Shown here: in pieces, positions 19,685 through 28,821 of the stretch
Layout of the letters: each line of letters starts with the position of its first letter
Numbering within the stretch: position 1 is the first letter of the stretch
Source of the DNA: Mesostigma viride
Lineage: Eukaryota; Streptophyta; Mesostigmatophyceae; Mesostigmatales; Mesostigmataceae
NCBI GenBank assembly: GCA_009746045.1
Contig: RPFO01001508.1
Location: forward strand, 1 to 28,878
Direction of reading: 5' to 3'
DNA: 28,878 nucleotides
Program-made: the position numbers and the translations under genes
The notes under the pieces: generated by a model
Databases searched by the model: none
What the model saw: only the letters and a program-made list of their open reading frames with translations
What the model was told of the DNA's origin: nothing

Positions 19685-22600
19685 ATGGCGCGATCGGGGC
19701 GGGGGGCCGTTTCCGACGGTTCGCGTCCCTTGTCCAATGACGACCGGGAGCCTGCACTTCGCGGTCTCTGGAGCGACAAGTACATCGAGAACAAGGGGTA
19801 CAAAATTGCCAATGACATCTTTCCTATCATGGCGGAACGCGTGAAAGCAAACAACCACAGGACGCCAGAGATGAGCGCGGAGGTTCTGTCTTGCGCAGCT
19901 TCAAGACTAAATGCCATGGTGGCGGAGAGCAACGGCATTAAGAAGAGGAAGAACTGTGACGGCGGGCTTCCTGAAAATTGGGCGGAATCTCTTCGGGATA
20001 ACATCAAGAAGGCTTTTGGCGACTTGGGAACATCTGAGAAGGATCGTGGGCTTAGGTGGGCCTTGTGTGGACTTGTTACGAAGGCAATGGAGGGCGTCCC
20101 GGACAGGATTGTGGAGCGCGCGTTCGGGATTGACAGGCGCTTTGTCGCAACTGTTCGGGGTCACAGGGATGGAATGGAAGAAGGGGAGGACGACCTTTTG
20201 ATGAGTGCGCCAGAGAGGAGGAGGAGGAAAGACGAGCTTCCGACGGAAGTCATTGCCCTGATACAAGCGTGCTGGAGGGATGATAACTTGACGCGGGCGT
20301 CTCCGAACATGAAGGATGTTCATTGTGAATGGACCAGAAAGGATTACAAACATACACTAGCGTTTTCGGAGGGTGCGCGCTACTATACTGTCTCCAAGTC
20401 GAAGATTTACGAAGTGTTCATTTCCCGCCATCCGGAGTTGAAGCCACCGCGGCGGATGGACAGTAGGGAGGGGGGGGGGGGGGGGAGAGGAGGGTGTGAG
20501 GGGGGGAAATCAGGTGATTTTGGAGACGGAGGCAGGGATGTCAATGCTACGCACGAATCAGAAGAGCACAGTTCATGTGGGATACACTACTTTTTGCAAG
20601 CATATGCCCGCATGCGTCAAGGGGCGGTGGAAAATGCGGAACTTGTGCGCATGCCAGCACCACACTACCATGCAGTCCATGGTTGGGGGGTTGGCCAAAT
20701 TTCGTGCAACTTTTCATGCCAGATGCGAGTGCGGACCTGAATGCCACGCGTGCGATCATGGTAGCCAGCTCGACGTGGGGTCGTCCGTGCCCACATGTTC
20801 CATTTTCAAAGCCACTCACACGACAGAGTGGGTGAACAAGTTTACTTGTGAGGTGGAGGGGATGAGGGAGGGGGGAGGTTCGAGGTCGTCTGTGGGGTCG
20901 TCGCGGCCGCAGGTTCAGCCTTTTCAGGGCGAACTTGAGGATCTGCCCATGCATGGGAGGGTGCTGGACGACGAGGAAGGGGTGCCCGATCATGACCTGG
21001 GCGAGGAGTTGGGGGTTTGCTCGATCCGGCGTAAGGCTTGTGTGTTGGGCACTTGCCTGGCTCCCAAGTGTGGAATTCGGAACTTCATGTTATGCGAACG
21101 GGAGGAGGCTTCCAACCACCTGATTTCATGGACCAGATACGAGATGCAGGATGTGCCGCCGGGTGCGGTTCTTGGGCCAGAGGTAATTTTTAGTGGAGTG
21201 GTTGCGCCCCAAGGCGTTTCTTTTGCAATGTTTCCTGAAGTTCTTGGGCCAGAGGTAATTTTTAGTGGAGTGGTTGCGCCCCAAGGCGTTTCTTTTTCAA
21301 TTTTTCCTGAGGTCCTGTCTTTTTTCTTTCTACAGGTCATTGGTGGGTCGAAGTTGATGTCTTTTCTGTATGTGCACACTGCGCATATGCAGGACGACTG
21401 TGACGAGATCGCAAAGGCTGGTGGGCAGCGATTGACGCAAGTCGACGTCAAGTCCACACCAACGGAGCTAAAGGAGGCAATTGTGGACAAGTGGCCGGAC
21501 TTCATCCAGCATTGCTTCAACGCGTGGTGGCAAGCGGACGCCTCCAAGGAATGTCTCTCAAGGATGCGGGTGGGGGACCTTGTATGCCACACAGATTACG
21601 CCGAGAACTACCAGTCTTACACCTATCACAATCTCCAAGCACAGTATTGGCATCCAGTCACATTCGTCCTTATGCCCTGGATCGTGCGCTACTTGGATCC
21701 AGCGTCGGGAAAGGTCGTGAGAAGGGAGTTTCACTTCATCGGACAGGGCGGAATGAAAAGGGACGGGCGGGCCCTCCGTTTTGCTATCCTCAAAATCCTG
21801 GCGACACTACGGTCAGAAGGGGTAGAGGTGAAGCGCTTCATTGGGTGGTCGGACAATTGCTCCATGCAGTTCAAGTCAAGGAATGTGATCGCGGAAGTGG
21901 CCCGGCTGCTGACGGAGGATCCGCACCTGGAGTCATTTGAGTGGAATTACTTTGGGGAGCAGCACGGAAAGGGGGAGGTGGATGGAGCTGGTGGGACTGT
22001 GAAGTGCATGTTGAGGAGGTGGCACATCAGGGAAGAGAACCAGGACAAACAGACGGCCGCCCAGTTGGTGGAGAATCTGGCGTCGGGGGCGGTGGGCGGG
22101 ACCACAACGACCAGGCGTAACTTCTTCGAGTTCCCCGAGGTAATTAAGTGTACAGTCCTCGTTCAGGGAATAGTTACGCCGGCCGTCGTTTCTAGGGCGT
22201 TCTTGGAGTCCTGGCGATCAGGAGTGCTTAATAAAACACAACTAGCTCGATGGTCTCGTAACTTCAACTTTCCCTTGTGCAAATCTTGTCTTCGACGCGC
22301 AGGTGCTTCCTTACAGCCCAGGGCGCGGCGAAATCAAAGGAGTGAAGAAGGCGCACTGGTGGCGCATGGACAAGTCGAATGTGACGCGCTTAATGCTGCG
22401 CCAGTATTCCTGCTATTGTGGCGGTGCGTGCGCCGAGGAAAGGTGGTGGGATTGTCGAAAGGAGTGGACCGACATGGACGGCTGGAATGTGGGAGGTGCT
22501 CGGATGAAGCTCCACAAACTGGGGGAGCCAGTGCAAAGGAACCCAAACGGACAAGGGGGGCACGCAGGGACGCGACTGAACAGACTACAGGCAGAGAGGA

Positions 22601-23034
22601 CGATGATGGGAAGGAGACTGAAGCTGCGAGACATTTTTGCCGTCGAGTCCTACTCTGGTGATGAGTCCCACGATCCAGATCATCCATATTGGCTAGCGGA
22701 AGTCTTGCAGGAGCCTTATCAGGTGGCCGCTACTTTCGTGAGGCGAGTGGCCGACAGAAACGGCAAGGTCGATAGGGAGTTGTTCCGTAAGGGACAATGG
22801 GTGGTGGGGGTGCGCTACTGGGACAGATTTCCGGGTATGGCGACGATGTTCAAAATGGACGCCGATGCGCAAGCTGAACAGCCAAACTTGGTCAATTGCT
22901 ACCTGTGCATGGACGCGGGGTTCGAACACACCATTGTTGTCAACCCAGCTAACAATCGCCAGGCCATCTTGACCATTCCGACAGACGTCGAGAAACGGCT
23001 CACGAACTTGGCCAAGAAGAGACCTGTTGAGTAG
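19685..23034 (+). CDS. DDE-transposase-like protein (spliced, about 1000 residues)
   Basis: Domesticated or autonomous transposase-type protein, expected to act in the nucleus. Proposed coding parts: 19685 to about 20470, then after a frame change at a 16-G run to 21182, then 21336-22139, then 22303-23034 (TAG). Start ATG 19685 is the first good Met; a 5' exon beyond it is possible. The N-terminal part (around 20060-20160) is helical and HTH-like. Next come family hallmarks: WRDDNLTRASPNMKD, YTTFC, and a Cys/His cluster (LCACQHH, CECGPECHACDH). The core holds candidate catalytic residues: Asp at 21594 (HTDYAENY), Asp at 21852 (GWSDNC), Glu at 21975 or Asp at 21981 (HGKGEVDG), spaced 86 and 41-43 codons. 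The C-terminus has a second Cys cluster (YSCYCGGACAEERWWDC) and a barrel-like segment (YWLAEVL, WVVGVRYW). From memory, similar architecture occurs in uncharacterised animal and protist proteins; I cannot name the superfamily. No terminal repeats flanking the gene were found. Confidence 0.75.
20470..20485 (+). other. 16-G homopolymer at frame change in DDE gene
   Basis: Upstream coding (ending FISRHPELKPPRRMDS) is in one frame. Family-like coding resumes in another frame at NQVILETEAG just after this run, and both frames are open across it. One extra or two missing G residues would join them. A sequencing or assembly length error is the simplest reading; a real frameshift mutation or a tiny intron ending AAATCAG are alternatives. 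Confidence 0.7.
21168..21311 (+). repeat. 72 bp tandem duplication spanning the exon-intron border
   Basis: Copy 1 (21168-21239) and copy 2 (21240-21311) both begin GTTCTTGGGCCAGAG and carry GGTAATTTTTAGTGG, followed by the hairpin CGCC-CCAA-GGCG. They differ by only a few T/G/A changes near the end. The duplication copied the last exon codons (LGPE) and the donor site, leaving two donors 72 bp (24 codons) apart. Confidence 0.92.
21183..21335 (+). other. Intron 1 of DDE gene (153 nt, two possible donors)
   Basis: Donor GAG|GTAATT at 21183, second donor GAG|GTAATT at 21255, acceptor with strong pyrimidine tract ending CTACAG at 21335. Splicing is phase 0 with either donor. The intron length is a multiple of three with no stop, so retention also keeps the frame, which explains why the exon frame reads through. 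The removed peptide has low-complexity hydrophobic character unlike the flanks (PPGAVLGPE before, VIGGSKLMSFLYVHTAH after). Confidence 0.75.
22140..22302 (+). other. Intron 2 of DDE gene (163 nt)
   Basis: Donor CCCGAG|GTAATT at 22140 and acceptor GACGCGCAG at 22302, phase 0. It joins FEFPE to VLPYSPGRGEIKGVKKAHWW and corrects the frame change between exons. GTTACGCCGGCCGTCGTT at 22173 is the same motif as in the tandem repeat upstream of the gene. Confidence 0.82.
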
Positions 23035-23640
23035 GCCAGCTCGCCCGGGCTTGGTTGGACGAGGTGGACAGCCTTGAGAGCACGTGCTTCGTTGTGAGCA
23101 CTTGCCTTTCAGCCGTGATTTGCAAACGAGTTCCTTGTCCTGAATTGTAAAGCTCGATTCATGCTCTTTTAAGGAAGTGTATAATATTATCCAGATCATG
23201 TATATATTTAGATCTAGACCTGAGTTCAAATAACATTTCTTAGAGGGCTGAGATGCGCGAGGTCCAGCATACATGTATATATCCATGGAGACATGTTACA
23301 AACTCAAATGTTTCATTGTACGTACCACTAGCTCGTCGACGGGGGTATCCCATGTAATGTATGATTTATGAATTAATTAATCGCTTAATTGTACAATTTA
23401 AATGGATCATGAACTTGTCAAGTGGCCTAATTTGGTTTATTTGGTTCATCATTTATTGATGTCAATCATTCTTAATTGAATCTCGAGCAATAGCAATCAT
23501 GAAGCACATCCTAATCATGTGATTCGCATAATGAGAATAGGCAACAAGTGCTAAGTACTTTGAGGAATGCGGGGTTGGTCAGGTTATTATAGAGCTAGAG
23601 CTACAAACGGCACATATATTGCAAACTTTGCGCTCCAGGC
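23035..23640. other. 3' flank of DDE gene, no gene seen
   Basis: After the stop the sequence becomes AT-rich. TGTAA within GAATTGTAAAGC (near 23144) resembles the polyadenylation signal used by green algae, and AT-rich stretches follow; this is only suggestive. No open frame or repeat family was recognised. Positions 23460-23490 share the short string CATTCTTAATTGAA with the 276 bp segment, probably by chance. Confidence 0.5.
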
Positions 23641-24786
23641 ATGGAATTTCAAAAGTACCAAAATTGGAGCAGTAGATGTTGGGGACGCCCAGAGCTCAAC
23701 CACCGCCTCACTATCCTGTTCAGCTTCTTCCAGCTAACTGAACGCGACCTCACCGCTAAGCTCCGCAACCTAGCCCGGCCTGCGCAGCCGGCAGCCCCAT
23801 CGGCTTCCTCCCTCTGCAAGGATGACATCCGAGCAGTGCTGGAGGAGCACGTGACCTGGCCGCTGGCCGAGAAGATGGCATTGATTACCATGGCGCTCAC
23901 CGGAACACGGTGGAGGCCAAGGTCTCCAACATGGAAACCAAGGTCGCCCACAAGCTTCAACCTCAGCTCACGGCGCTGCATACCACGGCGCAGGCCTCTG
24001 ACTGATCATGTACATGCCGCCCTCCTCTTCCGCCTCAACGTACAGGTGGAGGGCAAGTGCGGCCTGCTCAAAGAGAAGAAGCTTGAAGCCATCGTCGCCC
24101 TCAGCGAGGCCCTGGCCACTCATGCAGGTACCGAAGATAGCGGAGCAGATCGACGGCCACCATCGCATCCCAGCCCGGCAGGATGCTGGCGACCTCCCGC
24201 TGCTATCCTATGCGGACCTGCTGCGGTCAGCGACCGCCTCAACCACTGACGCCATCGCCACGAAACTCCAGGAGCTGGAGGATCGACCACCGCCAGGCCG
24301 AAAAACGGGAGGCCACCGACCGCGCTCGCCGCGAGTGCCGAGTGGTGCTGCGTCGGTTTCCCCAGAAGCCAGCGGTGAGACGTCAACCACCCTTGCCGAT
24401 GAGCTCAAGGACCAGCTTCTTACCCTCATGGGCCTGGTAGGTGAGGTAGAACTGCGCGGGTGCCACCGCCTTCCCCACTCATGCACGGGACAAGGCGGCT
24501 CGACCCCGGCCCACCAGCTAGTCCTGCTCACCTTCCCCTCCCCTGAGGACAAGTGAGCGGTTCCTTTCTTGTCGCAAGAGGTTGTACGACCTCACCTGGC
24601 GTACGCTGGACGACGACCTGACCCCCGCGCTCAGCAGCAGCAGCGACACGACCTGTGGCCTGAGTAATATACCTCCGTCACAAGCAGGACCTCCAGAAGC
24701 CCAATTAAGGTGTCAGTACTGCATGGCGGGGCGGGGACCTGATGATCAACCACAAGAAGATGTGGACGCCCCCTGCGGGCTAGGAT
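23641..24786 (+). pseudogene. LINE ORF1-like fragment, copy 1 (multiply frameshifted)
   Basis: Remnant of a non-LTR retrotransposon first protein (nucleic-acid-binding ORF1 type). Coding character hops between frames: 23683-23903, then 23904-24005 (NTVEAKVSNMETKVAHKL, coiled-coil-like), then to about 24121, then from 24122 (LLSYADLLRSATASTTDAIA, KLQELED), then near 24284 (RARRECRVVLRRFP), then LADELKDQLL and GCHRLPH, then RTLDDDLTP and a region paralogous to YWRGGDLYVN of copy 2. The order of coiled coil, VILRRF, HRLPH, DDDLTP and GGDLY parallels copy 2 at 26405-26978 and fits L1-type ORF1 C-terminal domains. At least five frame changes show that it is dead. No reverse transcriptase follows on this strand. 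Confidence 0.7.
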
Positions 24787-25265
24787 AGCCCTTGTAATCG
24801 TTGGTAGTTACTGCCGCCATGCATGGCAGCCATGCCTATAGAATGTTTGCCTATCTATAAGCTAGGCTGCCGTGCCACCGTACCAGCCTATCTATAGTCA
24901 CGTGCACCGCTACTATAACACATGCACGGCACACAACCAGCCATATATAGCCTTAGCTTAGCCCTTACAATAATTTGTACAGCCAGCCATGCTTCGTCCT
25001 GTCTGGACATGACTAGCTTACTTGCCCACGCTCCTTGTTATGATATGCTCACGCGGGAATTATTGCACCCACAGAACTTGCCGGATCGTCAAGCGTGTCT
25101 GATTGCTGCTGCATGTGGCATCAGCCACTCGGGCATGAACTTCAGGAGAAACACCTTAGGAGAAACGGGGTCTCTGCCCTTTCTTCCTGTTGCATGTGCA
25201 CTCCGGTGCTCCGTGACCCGCCCCAACGGCAGGGAGCACGAGTTTAATAAATTAATTATTAATTA
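24787..25265. other. Stretch without a recognised gene
   Basis: Single-copy, with short internal repeats such as GCCTATCTATA at two places (around 24850 and 24888) and a TTAATTATTAATTAA stretch at its end. One open frame (24922-25266) has no recognisable motif and is not supported. Confidence 0.55.
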
Positions 25266-25269
25266 ACTC

Positions 25270-25692
25270 CGAATTCCTCCGGCCCCGAACTCCTCCAAGA
25301 CAACTAAGGGCACCACACGGTGGGCACCGACGTCGCCACAGGCCGTACGTGAGCTTGTCCCGCTCAGCCCGATCCGCCATGTAGCCCGCCGCCTATCTGG
25401 GATGCAGGCACCGCAACCACATGGCTACTTAGTAGAGCCAAGGGGCGAGCCACAGAAACGTCAATGAGCAAGTGCTGGCCGCCTCCCTCAGAACCACGAT
25501 GTCAGGTCGATGCTTGGGGGAGTAGAAAGCCGCGCCTTCAGTATGTATAGCCGTATAGTTCAGCCTACATGCACCCGCATCATTGTAGATACCCCCACAC
25601 TCAGTCAGCCCGTAGTATACTACATTTTCGCTGTGCCAGACAATTCCCCAGCATGTCATGTCACCCATGCACATTTCAGCATTATAGTGCAC
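25270..25692 (-). pseudogene. LINE ORF2 C-terminal fragment (frameshifted)
   Basis: On the minus strand an open stretch contains NYTAIHTEGAAFYSPKH and then HRPDIVVLRE. After a one-base frame change it continues as LLIDVSVARPLAL, and further on GAHRVVPLVVLEEFGAGG. The series RPDI, then a hydrophobic DVSV strand, then VVPLV...EEFG is typical of the tail after the reverse transcriptase in many LINE ORF2 proteins. No reverse transcriptase core is present here. The MITE at 25751-26265 sits just upstream on this strand and may have landed in the same remnant. Confidence 0.6.
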
Positions 25693-25747
25693 CCACAGTT
25701 TATATGCGGCAGACGTTCTCGGCCTCGTGAGTAGTTTCGATTGCAGC

Positions 25748-26268
25748 TTAGGCCCGCTCTACACGGAAAGTTGGGGGGGGGTAAAAGTGAAAGTTCGTGC
25801 AGGCCGAGATGAAGATTTGAGGGTCGGTGCATGATCGAGGAATCGGGAAATCGTCCGTCAAAAACTGTAAGCAGATATTCTTGATACCTGGAATCGTCTT
25901 TTCGACGCACACTTAGTAGCTGAAACTTTCCTTTTCGGCCCGTTTTTTAGGGTTTCAAGTTTCTTGGCCGGTGAGGTCTCGCCAAGACACTTGGTTTGAA
26001 CCCCCCTAAACCCGAAAAAGAAAGTTAACGTGCGTTGGACACGTCGGACATCTGACATCCTGGACACGGGGGCAACTAGACGAAAACTGAGCACAAAAAT
26101 TTGTTGTCGAGACAAAGGGAAAAGTCCAATTATCCGAGCGTTATCCGTACTCCTCGCTGAAAGATTCTACAGGATTCCATGCGCTGACCTGCGCCAACCA
26201 AGCTCAGTTGTTCTTTGTTGGGTTTGGGCCGGGTCTCCCAACGTACTTTCCGTGTAGAGCGGGCCTTA
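25748..26268. mobile_element. Harbinger/Tourist-like MITE, 515 bp, TTA target duplication
   Basis: Perfect 21 bp terminal inverted repeats begin GGCCCGCTCTACACGG at 25751-25771, with the reverse complement at 26245-26265. TTA flanks both ends (25748-25750 and 26266-26268). A 3 bp TTA/TAA duplication with GG-starting termini is the PIF/Harbinger signature. The interior has no transposase-like frame and has a G-run at 25773-25780. Size and lack of coding make it a non-autonomous element that would rely on a Harbinger transposase elsewhere. It is not related to the DDE gene at 19685 by any sequence I can see. Confidence 0.88.
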
Positions 26269-26404
26269 GACTAGCTCATGCGTGGCTTGCCTCTGGGCAT
26301 GAGGGAGCTTGATCGAAGACAGCATGCAGGTGACTCTGCCCCCTCAGAAATCTCAGTGTGCAACATACAGGCCGGGATGAAAAGCACTTTAACTCTGTAT
26401 CCGC

Positions 26405-26978
26405 CCAACCTGCTGGTAGGGCTAGCGATGACCCCTCGACTCGCGCCTCCTGGGCGGACCTGCTCAAGAGCCAGGCATCCTCTACCACGACCGCCATCAC
26501 CACCAAGCTCCAGGAGCTGGAAGACACGCGCCGCGAGGCCGCTGACCGCGACCGTCGCCGCTGCCGGGTCATCCTCAGGCGCTTCGACATGCTGCCGGAG
26601 GAGACCCCAGACTCTCTTCTCGACGAGCTGAAGAAACAGCTCTTGGCGCGCATGCAGCTGCCAGGTGCGATATACTGCAGGGCGCCTACCGCCTGCCCCA
26701 TCCACGGGCCAAGGCTGGGCCCCCTCCAGTGGTCCTCACCTTCAGCGACATCACAGCCCGAGTTCGGTTCCTCTCTCGCCGCAAGAAGCTGGTGGACACC
26801 TCCTGGTCGCTTGACGACGACCTGACGCCAGCCGGCCCAGCAGCAGCAACGCCGCGATCAGTGGCCCGACTACATCCGCCAAAAGACCAACCCCGAGAAG
26901 CCCCAAGTGTACTGGCGGGGCGGGGACCTCTATGTCAACAAGAAACTGTGGAAGCCCCCCCGGGCTTCCCCGGGATAG
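26405..26978 (+). pseudogene. LINE ORF1-like fragment, copy 2 (two frameshifts)
   Basis: Better preserved paralogue of 23641-24786. The first frame gives WADLLKSQ, TKLQELEDTRREAADRDR, CRVILRRFDMLPEETPD and LLDELKKQLLARMQLPG. A frame change near 26680 leads to AYRLPHPRAK, VVLTFSDITARVRFLS and WSLDDDLTPA. A GGCC insertion at 26834-26837 then shifts to QQQQRRDQWPDYIR, YWRGGDLYVNKKLW and stop TAG at 26976. The order (RRF strand, RLPH, VVLTF strand, DDLTP, GG-LYV) matches the C-terminal RNA-binding and tail region of L1-type ORF1 proteins. The N-terminal coiled coil is mostly missing and there is no ORF2 after it. Confidence 0.75.
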
Positions 26979-27134
26979 AGCACTCCAGCTAGTTGTCTAG
27001 ATGGGGGCAATCGATGATGGGATAGCTTAGGCATTACAGCACTTGAAACGATATTAGCGCACAGCGTTATAGTACCTTCAATTAGCTCTGGCACCTTGTG
27101 GCCATCAGCTTGCGCCTTAACTCGTCGTCTGTCC

Positions 27135-27164
27135 CAACTCAGTCCTAATAATAGGACTGAGTTG
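27135..27164. repeat. Subterminal hairpin, left
   Basis: CAACTCAGTCCTA and TAGGACTGAGTTG pair perfectly over 13 bp with a 4 nt loop, directly abutting the left terminal repeat. Likely part of the transposase-recognised end. Confidence 0.9.
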
Positions 27165-27484
27165 ACCTTTTTCAACCGTGTGTAGTGACTAGGTGGGGGT
27201 CCATCCAAGATGCTTAGATCTGGGTCTATGGAGTATTTGATGTCCTCTTGCTGGCAAAAATACTACATCAGTGAAAACTTGACCCAAACTCCTAAAAATT
27301 ACATGGATGTATGGCACCGTCGGCGAATTTGCATTTTTGTGTGGAAGCATGAGTGGCAAAAATTGAATAAATTCCATATGCATGTTAAAAAAATACAGGC
27401 ATGTAAACAATATAGTTCTTGACCTGTGGCAAAAAACTGGACTCAATTTGGCCACTGGCACTGCCTGAAACACGCCAAATACTG

Positions 27485-27506
27485 CCAGTCCTATACATAG
27501 GACTGG
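27485..27506. repeat. Internal hairpin sharing the AGTCCTA core
   Basis: CCAGTCCTA-TACA-TAGGACTGG, a 9 bp perfect stem with 4 nt loop. It has the same AGTCCTA/TAGGACT core as the subterminal hairpins although it lies 350 bp inside the element. Confidence 0.85.
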
Positions 27507-28774
27507 GCCATGCTAGCAATTTGCAAGCATGTAAGTGCGGTCATACTTCATAGTAGCGTGGCCACAAACCATGTCAATCAGCCCATTTCCCTTCAGGCAT
27601 AATAGGAAAACATACTTGCATCATCATATTGCAGTTATATTGTACCTTAGTATGTGTGAAAGCCTATGCATACATATAGGGAATGCGTATGGATACGTAG
27701 CTACCAAGGGATGTATTATAAGTAATAACCACCGATATAATGGGTAGGTTAGTCACATTTAATTGTTCTTTACAAATATGGACATGGATAAAACTGTATT
27801 ACCTTGCCATGACATGGCCAAGATACCTGCTGGCACATTATGACAGTGGTTTATCACCAAGATTTTTCACTCACCCGTATAAGCTTGACAGTACCCTTGA
27901 CGCAGCCCATGACCACACAATCATGCAGTATGAACATAGCAAGAGAATAACTAACATCTATGAAAGTGTTTTAACCCATTCAGCACCTAAAACCTTGTAC
28001 AGCCACGCTACGGTAAGGCAAATGCCTGGTAAGATCATCTAAAAAGATGGTTTTAGAGAGGGGCAGGCAACGGTCAAGAAAGAGCAGCAAGACTCAAAAC
28101 TGACAGCGCATCGCAAGCTTAAACTCATGTAAGAATACCAAGAAACGATGAAGCAGCGATATTCCAGCTTTACCTGGCACGGCTGGCGTTACCTTGGCCC
28201 AGGCGGTGCCAGCAAAAGTGGCACTTTGTGGCACACAAACCATGACGTGACAGAGTGGTCGAAATCATCAAATCTTTACTGCCACTAGACTTAATCTACG
28301 ACAATACATGATAAAAGGTAGAAAGAAACCTATAAACCCTTCGATTTGATCCGGGAATCAATTGTAGTAATCCATTCCGTCGACCTGCCTAATCGCAGAT
28401 TTTTCCAGCAAGAACAGTGCCGACACCCAGTAAATCGCATCCCCGCGAGGTTAAAATTCACTTGTATCATCTTTAGGACATAAAAAATCTATTTCCTGGG
28501 TTTGGCCCGCAAAATCGTCCGAAAACGTAAACTGCATGCATGGGCGCAAGCCGCCATGGCTAGGTCGTGTATTTCCGGAACTCACGTTTCGCGTGAAAAT
28601 GTACCCTTACCACCTGTACTTTCACCGTACGGTTAGCCGCCCAAACCAAATCCAAAAAAATCCCAAAAATATGTCCAAGAAAGATCTTTTCAAGTAGTAT
28701 TTGAATAAATTTTGAGAAAAATTTTCTGCCAAATATTCCGACCGGGGCGAATTTTCTACAAAACCTCAAAATTA

Positions 28775-28821
28775 GGTCCTAAAATTAGGACTGAGTTGAA
28801 CTCAGTCCTAAAATTAGGACC
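28775..28821. repeat. Subterminal nested palindrome, right
   Basis: A 47 nt near-palindrome starting GGTCCTAAAATTAGGA. Its centre, TAGGACTGAGTT-G-AACTCAGTCCTA, pairs perfectly over 12 bp with a single-base loop, and each arm contains a further TCCTAAAATTAGGA dyad. It abuts the right terminal repeat and mirrors the hairpin at 27135. Confidence 0.9.

Noticed and set aside
27740-28042. 100-codon open frame inside the TTAA-flanked element as a transposase
   Set aside because: There is no recognisable motif, the composition is AT-driven, and it is too short for any known transposase of that element size.
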